From contig JAEXXR010000465.1 of assembly GCA_023405705.1 (NCBI GenBank), positions 1-7,980 on the forward strand: a stretch of DNA of 7,980 nt, read 5' to 3'. The stretch comes from Actinomycetes bacterium. Lineage in GTDB: Bacteria; Actinomycetota; Thermoleophilia; Solirubrobacterales; Solirubrobacteraceae. Shown here one piece after another: positions 5,275-7,980 of the stretch. The notes beneath the pieces are model-generated. The model was not told the DNA's origin and made no database searches. It was given only the letters and a program-made list of their open reading frames with translations. The translations under genes were made by a program, and so were the position numbers. The first letter of the stretch is position 1; every line of letters begins with the position of its first letter.

Positions 5275-5758
5275 ATGCAGTCGCCGGACCCATTCGCCGT
5301 CGCAGCTCAGCTCGCCTACGAGCACGCAACCGCTGCATTGGAGCGACAGCAGCGACGTCGCGAGGCGCTCATCGCACGCGCTGCCGTCATCGTCGTCGCG
5401 GGCGCTGCGCTCTCCGCGACGTGGGCGGGTTCCGGAGGCGTGACCTCCTTCATTGGCGCCGCGCCACTGATCCTGATCGGGTGCTCGATGCTCTCAGCGC
5501 TCGCCGCCGTCGCGTCTCCCACCGAGATATCGGTGGGGATGCGTCCCGAGCCGATCCTTGCACTGCTCTTGAACGAACGATGCGCCGCCGTCTCGGGGGC
5601 GATCCATGTGGCTGTCGCGCGGCATCTCGATGCTGTGTATCTCGACAATGAGGAGCCGATCTCGAACGCCGAGCGGCGAGCGGCGAGCGCGCGCAAGCTT
5701 CACTTTCTTTGCAATTGCAGTGGTTTCGTGTGTAGTCATCCCGCTCTGTGGCGTGTAG
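5275..5758 (+). pseudogene. Small membrane protein with a frame break at a 7-bp tandem repeat
   Basis: The frame from ATG 5275 encodes a credible small membrane protein: a polar N-terminus with a basic helix (LERQQRRREALIARA), hydrophobic segments at about 33-50 and 57-80, a soluble helical stretch, and NEEPISNAERRA at 126-136. After that the same frame turns into unlikely sequence (LHFLCNCSGFVCSH) and runs on to 6321, deep into the next gene. In the +1 frame the DNA at 5690-5758 encodes ASFTFFAIAVVSCVVIPLCGV and a TAG, a clear membrane helix. The switch coincides with tandem GAGCGGC copies (5671-5691); removing one copy joins the frames as ...NAERRARASFTFFAIAVV..., giving 158 residues. The layout (two central helices, soluble part ending in N...R, last helix) resembles small uncharacterised actinobacterial membrane proteins. 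Function unknown. Arginine codons are CGA/CGT/CGC/CGG with no AGA, unlike its neighbours. It could be a decayed gene, a switchable gene, or a sequencing error. Confidence 0.6.
5671..5691 (+). repeat. Tandem heptanucleotide repeat (GAGCGGC) in a coding region
   Basis: Two exact copies of GAGCGGC (5671-5677, 5678-5684) followed by a third, partial copy (GAGCGCG, 5685-5691). Because 7 is not a multiple of 3, each gain or loss changes the reading frame by one. Loss of one copy restores the membrane-protein frame described for 5275-5758. Confidence 0.7.
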
Positions 5759-5761
5759 CGT
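5756..5761 (+). promoter_or_regulatory. Candidate -10 box for the 63-aa ORF (leaderless start)
   Basis: TAGCGT fits TANNNT and is followed by 7 nt and the ATG at 5769. TAGTCA at 5733-5738 matches TTGACA at 4 of 6 positions with a 17-nt spacer. The first bases of the box are also the stop codon of the frame-restored membrane protein. Confidence 0.35.
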
Positions 5762-5768
5762 CGACCGC

Positions 5769-5960
5769 ATGCGACGGAGAAGACAGCTCAGCCACGCCGA
5801 CCAGTTGTTTCTTCAGACCGGTCTGCGTCTGGAGATGTACGACCCGCCGGGGAAGAGCAGATGGGCGTATCCGAACGGGCGGCCGAGTGAGCGGGCGGCG
5901 CGGCTGGCGCGGCGGCTGTGGGATGCGACTGCCGGGCGGCTCGGGCGACGATCCGGCTAG
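5769..5960 (+). CDS. Possible small basic protein, unknown function
   Basis: 63 residues from ATG 5769 (an in-frame GTG at 5748 would add 7). The sequence starts MRRRRQLSHADQLFLQTGLR, then LEMYDPPGKSRWAYPNGRP, then an R/A-rich helix SERAARLARRLWDATAGRL. It is strongly basic and has two tryptophans and no membrane segment. I do not recognise it. Signs in favour: a TANNNT box 7 nt before the ATG, as at neighbouring genes; a protein-like composition with aromatic and Gly/Pro turns in the middle; AGA and CGG arginine codons like the host genes; and it fills an otherwise empty stretch. Against: it is short, codon third positions are less GC-biased at the start, and no Shine-Dalgarno is present. 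The basic helix could bind nucleic acid, but this is only a guess from charge. Confidence 0.45.
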   Translation: MRRRRQLSHADQLFLQTGLRLEMYDPPGKSRWAYPNGRPSERAARLARRLWDATAGRLGRRSG

Positions 5961-6004
5961 GAGACCGGGCAATGGAGGCGACGAGGCGCGGCCGGCGGGT
6001 CGGC

Positions 6005-6010
6005 TAGGCT
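6005..6010 (+). promoter_or_regulatory. -10 box of the F420-dependent oxidoreductase gene (leaderless start)
   Basis: TAGGCT followed by 6 nt and the ATG at 6017. There is no Shine-Dalgarno at a usable distance (GGAGG at 5974-5978 is about 38 nt away). It implies a leaderless transcript that would also carry xseA. Confidence 0.5.
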
Positions 6011-6016
6011 CGCCGC

Positions 6017-7072
6017 ATGCGCCTCGGACTCTTCCTCGCCTACTGGCCCTGGTTCACGCCGGAGGAGCAGATCGACCTCGCCGTGCTCGGCGACGAGCTC
6101 GGGCTCGACTCGATCTGGATCTCGGAGGCGTGGGGACAGGACGCCGTCTCGCTGCTCGGCCTGCTCGCCGGCAAGACCGAGCGGATCGCGCTCGGCTCCG
6201 GCCTGATGCAGATCCCCGCCCGCCAGCCGGCCGCGACCGCGATGGCGGCCGCCTCGCTCGACGTCATCAGCGGCGGGCGCTTCCGGCTCGGGCTCGGCAC
6301 CTCCGGGCCGCAGGTCTCTGAGGGCTGGTACGGCGTCCCCTTCAAGAGACCGCTGGCGCGCACGCGCGAGTACGTCGAGATCGTCCGCACGATCCTCGCG
6401 CGCAGAACGCTGACCTACGACGGCGGCGAGTTCACGCTGCCGCTGCCGGCCGACGCACCCGGCGCCACCGGCCTCGGCCGGCCGCTGAAGCTGCTCGCCA
6501 AGCCGGTCCAGCCGCGGATCCCCATCTACCTCGGCGCGATCGGGCCGAAGTCGGTCGAGCAGACGGCCGCGATCGCCGACGGCTGGCTGCCGTTCCTGCT
6601 CAACCCCGAGCAGCCCGACCTGCTGCTCGACCCGCTGCGCGCGGGCGCCGAGAAGGCCGGCCGCGAGCTGTCCGAGATCGACGTCGCGCCGGTCGTGCCG
6701 ACGGCGATCGCCGACACGCTCGAGGAGGCGCGCAACCTCGTGCGCCCGTGGCTCGCCTTCTACCTCGGCGCGATGGGCGCCAAGGACAAGAACTTCTACG
6801 TCGAGCTGGCCGACCTGTACGGCCACGGCGACTCCGCCCGCGCCTGCCAGGAGAAGTTCCTGGACGGCGACCGGCTCGGAGCGGCGATGGCGCTGACCGA
6901 CGAGCTGATCGACTCCGGCACGATCGCCGCGACGCCCGACACGCTCGCGGAGAAGGTCGGCCGCTATGCCGCGATCGGCGCCGACACGCTCGTGATCGTC
7001 CCCGGTGGCGACGACAAGGCCGGCGTCGTGCGCGCCGTCGCCGACGCGGTCGCCTCCGTACCGGCGCCGTGA
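6017..7072 (+). CDS. LLM class F420-dependent oxidoreductase (Rv3520c-like)
   Basis: 351 residues, full length for the bacterial luciferase-like (TIM-barrel) oxidoreductases that use reduced F420 (some members use FMNH2) for hydride transfer in the cytoplasm. The sequence follows the Rv3520c-type subfamily closely: MRLGLFLAYW at the first strand, 'GDELGLDSIWISEAWGQDA' (25-43), 'KTERIALGSGLMQIPARQPAATAMAA' (53-78), 'SGGRFRLGLGTSGPQVSEGWYG' (85-106) for the cofactor phosphate/deazaflavin side, 'RPLARTREYVEIVR' (111-124), and 'PIYLGAIGPKSVEQTAAIADGWLP' (169-192). The substrate of this subfamily is not known. The start is supported by homology, by the TAGGCT box 6 nt upstream, and by the lack of an upstream in-frame alternative with better features. 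The stop is overlapped by xseA (GTGA), so the two are translated together, although no functional link between the enzymes is known. Arginine codons are mostly CGC with some CGG; AGA occurs only about twice. Confidence 0.92.
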   Translation: MRLGLFLAYWPWFTPEEQIDLAVLGDELGLDSIWISEAWGQDAVSLLGLLAGKTERIALGSGLMQIPARQPAATAMAAASLDVISGGRFRLGLGTSGPQVSEGWYGVPFKRPLARTREYVEIVRTILARRTLTYDGGEFTLPLPADAPGATGLGRPLKLLAKPVQPRIPIYLGAIGPKSVEQTAAIADGWLPFLLNPEQPDLLLDPLRAGAEKAGRELSEIDVAPVVPTAIADTLEEARNLVRPWLAFYLGAMGAKDKNFYVELADLYGHGDSARACQEKFLDGDRLGAAMALTDELIDSGTIAATPDTLAEKVGRYAAIGADTLVIVPGGDDKAGVVRAVADAVASVPAP

Positions 7073-7980
7073 GCGAGCCGGCGCAGACGCCGGCCGGGAT
7101 CCCGGGCAGCTCGCTGCCCGGCCCGTTCGCCGTCGGCGTCTACGCCGAGCGCCTCAGACAGCAGCTGCGCTCCTTCGCGCGCGTGCAGGTCTTCGGCGAG
7201 CTGTGGAACTTCCGCACCAGCCGCACGACCGTCTACTTCGAGCTGCGTGACCCGCGCGGCGCGCTGCCGTGCGCGATGTGGCGGACCGACTTCGACCGGC
7301 TCGGCGTCGACCCCAGCGACGGCGCGCAGGTCGTGCTCGCCGGCGGCTGCGACTACTACCCGGGCAGCGCGACCTCCTCCCCCTCCTTCTCCTTCCGCGC
7401 GACCGACATGCGGATAGCCGGCGAGGGCGACCTGCTCGCGCAGGTCGACCGCCTGCGCAAGCTGCTCGCCTCCGAGGGGCTGCTGGAGCCGCAGAAGCAC
7501 CTCCCCCGCCCGCTGCTGCCGCGCACGATCGGCGTCGTCACCGGCGAGAGCGGCAAGGCGCGCGACGACGTCCTCGCCGGGCTCAGACGACGCGGCTGGG
7601 AGGGCACGGTCGTGTGGGGCTTCGCGCCGGTGCAGGACCGCCACGCGGCGCCGAAGATCGCGCAGGCGCTGCGCGACCTGGCGGCGATCGAGCAGGTCGA
7701 GGTCGTGATCGTCGCGCGCGGCGGCGGCTCGCTCGCCGACCTGTTCGCCTTCTGCGACGAGACGCTCTGCCGCACCGTCGCGCTGCTGCGCGTGCCCGTG
7801 ATCGCCTCGGTCGGCCACCACACCGACCGCACGCTGATCGACGACGTCGCCGCCGTCTGCTGCTCGACGCCGACGCACGCCGCCGAGGCCGCCGTGCAGC
7901 TCGACGTCACGCAGGCGCGCGCGACGCTGCTGCGCGAGACCCGCCGGCTCGACGCGCACGGCCGCCGCGCCGTGCTGGAG
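7069..7980 (+). CDS. xseA: Exodeoxyribonuclease VII large subunit (partial, C-terminus beyond right edge)
   Basis: 304 residues from GTG 7069 to the window edge, with no stop. Exonuclease VII degrades single-stranded DNA from both ends to short oligonucleotides, acting in repair together with the small XseB subunit. The N-terminal OB-fold (about 18-115) shows 'FAVGVYAERLRQQLRSFARVQVFGELWNFR', 'TTVYFELRD' and 'CAMWR'. It is followed by the catalytic domain: 'RTIGVVTGESGKARDDVLAGLRRR' (152-175), 'VEVVIVARGGGSLADLFAFCDE' (210-231), 'VPVIASVGHHTDRTLIDDVAA' (242-262) and 'STPTHAAEAAV' (266-276). Typical family forms are RGGGS.EDL, SVGHE.D and TP..AAE; here GHHTD replaces the usual GHE.D, and two adjacent cysteines precede STPT. 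The coiled-coil C-terminal region that recruits XseB is just beginning at the edge. The GTG overlaps the oxidoreductase stop (GTGA, 7069-7072) without a Shine-Dalgarno, so translation is coupled. xseB would be expected just downstream. Confidence 0.93.
   Translation, partial: MSEPAQTPAGIPGSSLPGPFAVGVYAERLRQQLRSFARVQVFGELWNFRTSRTTVYFELRDPRGALPCAMWRTDFDRLGVDPSDGAQVVLAGGCDYYPGSATSSPSFSFRATDMRIAGEGDLLAQVDRLRKLLASEGLLEPQKHLPRPLLPRTIGVVTGESGKARDDVLAGLRRRGWEGTVVWGFAPVQDRHAAPKIAQALRDLAAIEQVEVVIVARGGGSLADLFAFCDETLCRTVALLRVPVIASVGHHTDRTLIDDVAAVCCSTPTHAAEAAVQLDVTQARATLLRETRRLDAHGRRAVLE

Noticed and set aside
5972..6007. 11-codon ORF preceding the oxidoreductase, considered as a leader peptide
   Set aside because: Arginine-rich, no ribosome binding site at proper spacing, and overlaps the -10 box of the next gene; no attenuator-like hairpins or codon run.
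5759..6321. Continuation of the 5275 frame to a stop at 6321 as a 348-aa protein
   Set aside because: The second half is arginine/glycine-rich out-of-frame translation that overlaps the oxidoreductase by 305 nt. The sensible protein ends at 5758 after frame restoration.
5957..6826. Minus-strand open frame opposite the oxidoreductase
   Set aside because: Shadow of a well-recognised F420-dependent oxidoreductase; its composition is not that of a real protein.
6964..7959. Minus-strand open frame opposite xseA
   Set aside because: xseA motifs (RGGGS, SVGHHTD, TPTHAAE) identify the plus strand as coding; the minus frame is arginine-rich noise.

Overview
The window is high-GC bacterial DNA (third codon positions almost always G or C) and looks like the chromosome of a deep-branching actinobacterium of the Solirubrobacterales/Thermoleophilia type (for example Conexibacter or Solirubrobacter). 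Pointers are DUF3352 and cell-wall-binding-repeat-2 lipoproteins, an Rv3520c-type F420-dependent oxidoreductase, an actinobacterial PspA with a PspAA partner, and unusually frequent AGA arginine codons in otherwise GC-ending genes. The lineage is inferred from protein style, not from a marker gene. There is no rRNA, tRNA, CRISPR array, transposase or phage gene.

Left arm (1-1769, minus strand): a secreted NlpC/P60-type cell-wall hydrolase, then pspA, then the start of a pspAA gene that runs off the left edge and overlaps the pspA stop by 4 nt. The hydrolase is preceded by a clear cyclic di-AMP (ydaO/yuaA) riboswitch (about 1780-1905) with its own promoter. Both show that the gene starts at a GTG/TTG near 1769/1763 and not at the upstream ATG at 1952.

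Middle (2012-5161, plus strand), divergent from the hydrolase: a DUF3352 lipoprotein, a lipoprotein with cell-wall-binding repeats, and a 92-aa protein of unknown function that overlaps the second lipoprotein by 4 nt. A strong GC hairpin closes the cluster. Together with the left arm, the first 5.2 kb is devoted to the cell envelope: wall remodelling under c-di-AMP control, membrane-stress protection by PspA, and surface lipoproteins.

5162-6016 differs in composition: more A/T, different arginine codons, small genes. It holds a small membrane protein whose reading frame is broken at a tandem 7-bp repeat (GAGCGGC). Removing one repeat copy restores a 158-aa protein with a last hydrophobic segment and a stop at 5756-5758. 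A possible 63-aa small protein follows.

Right arm (6017-7980, plus strand): an F420-dependent luciferase-like oxidoreductase, overlapped by 4 nt (GTGA) by xseA, the exonuclease VII large subunit, which runs off the right edge.

Across the window, several plus-strand genes share one start layout: a TANNNT -10 box 6-8 nt before the ATG and no Shine-Dalgarno, which implies leaderless mRNAs. Downstream genes of pairs use GTGA/ATGA stop-start overlaps. The points most worth a second look are the repeat-linked frame break at 5671-5691, the riboswitch-hydrolase unit, and the divergent promoters at 1905-2010 that share a 14-bp inverted sequence.
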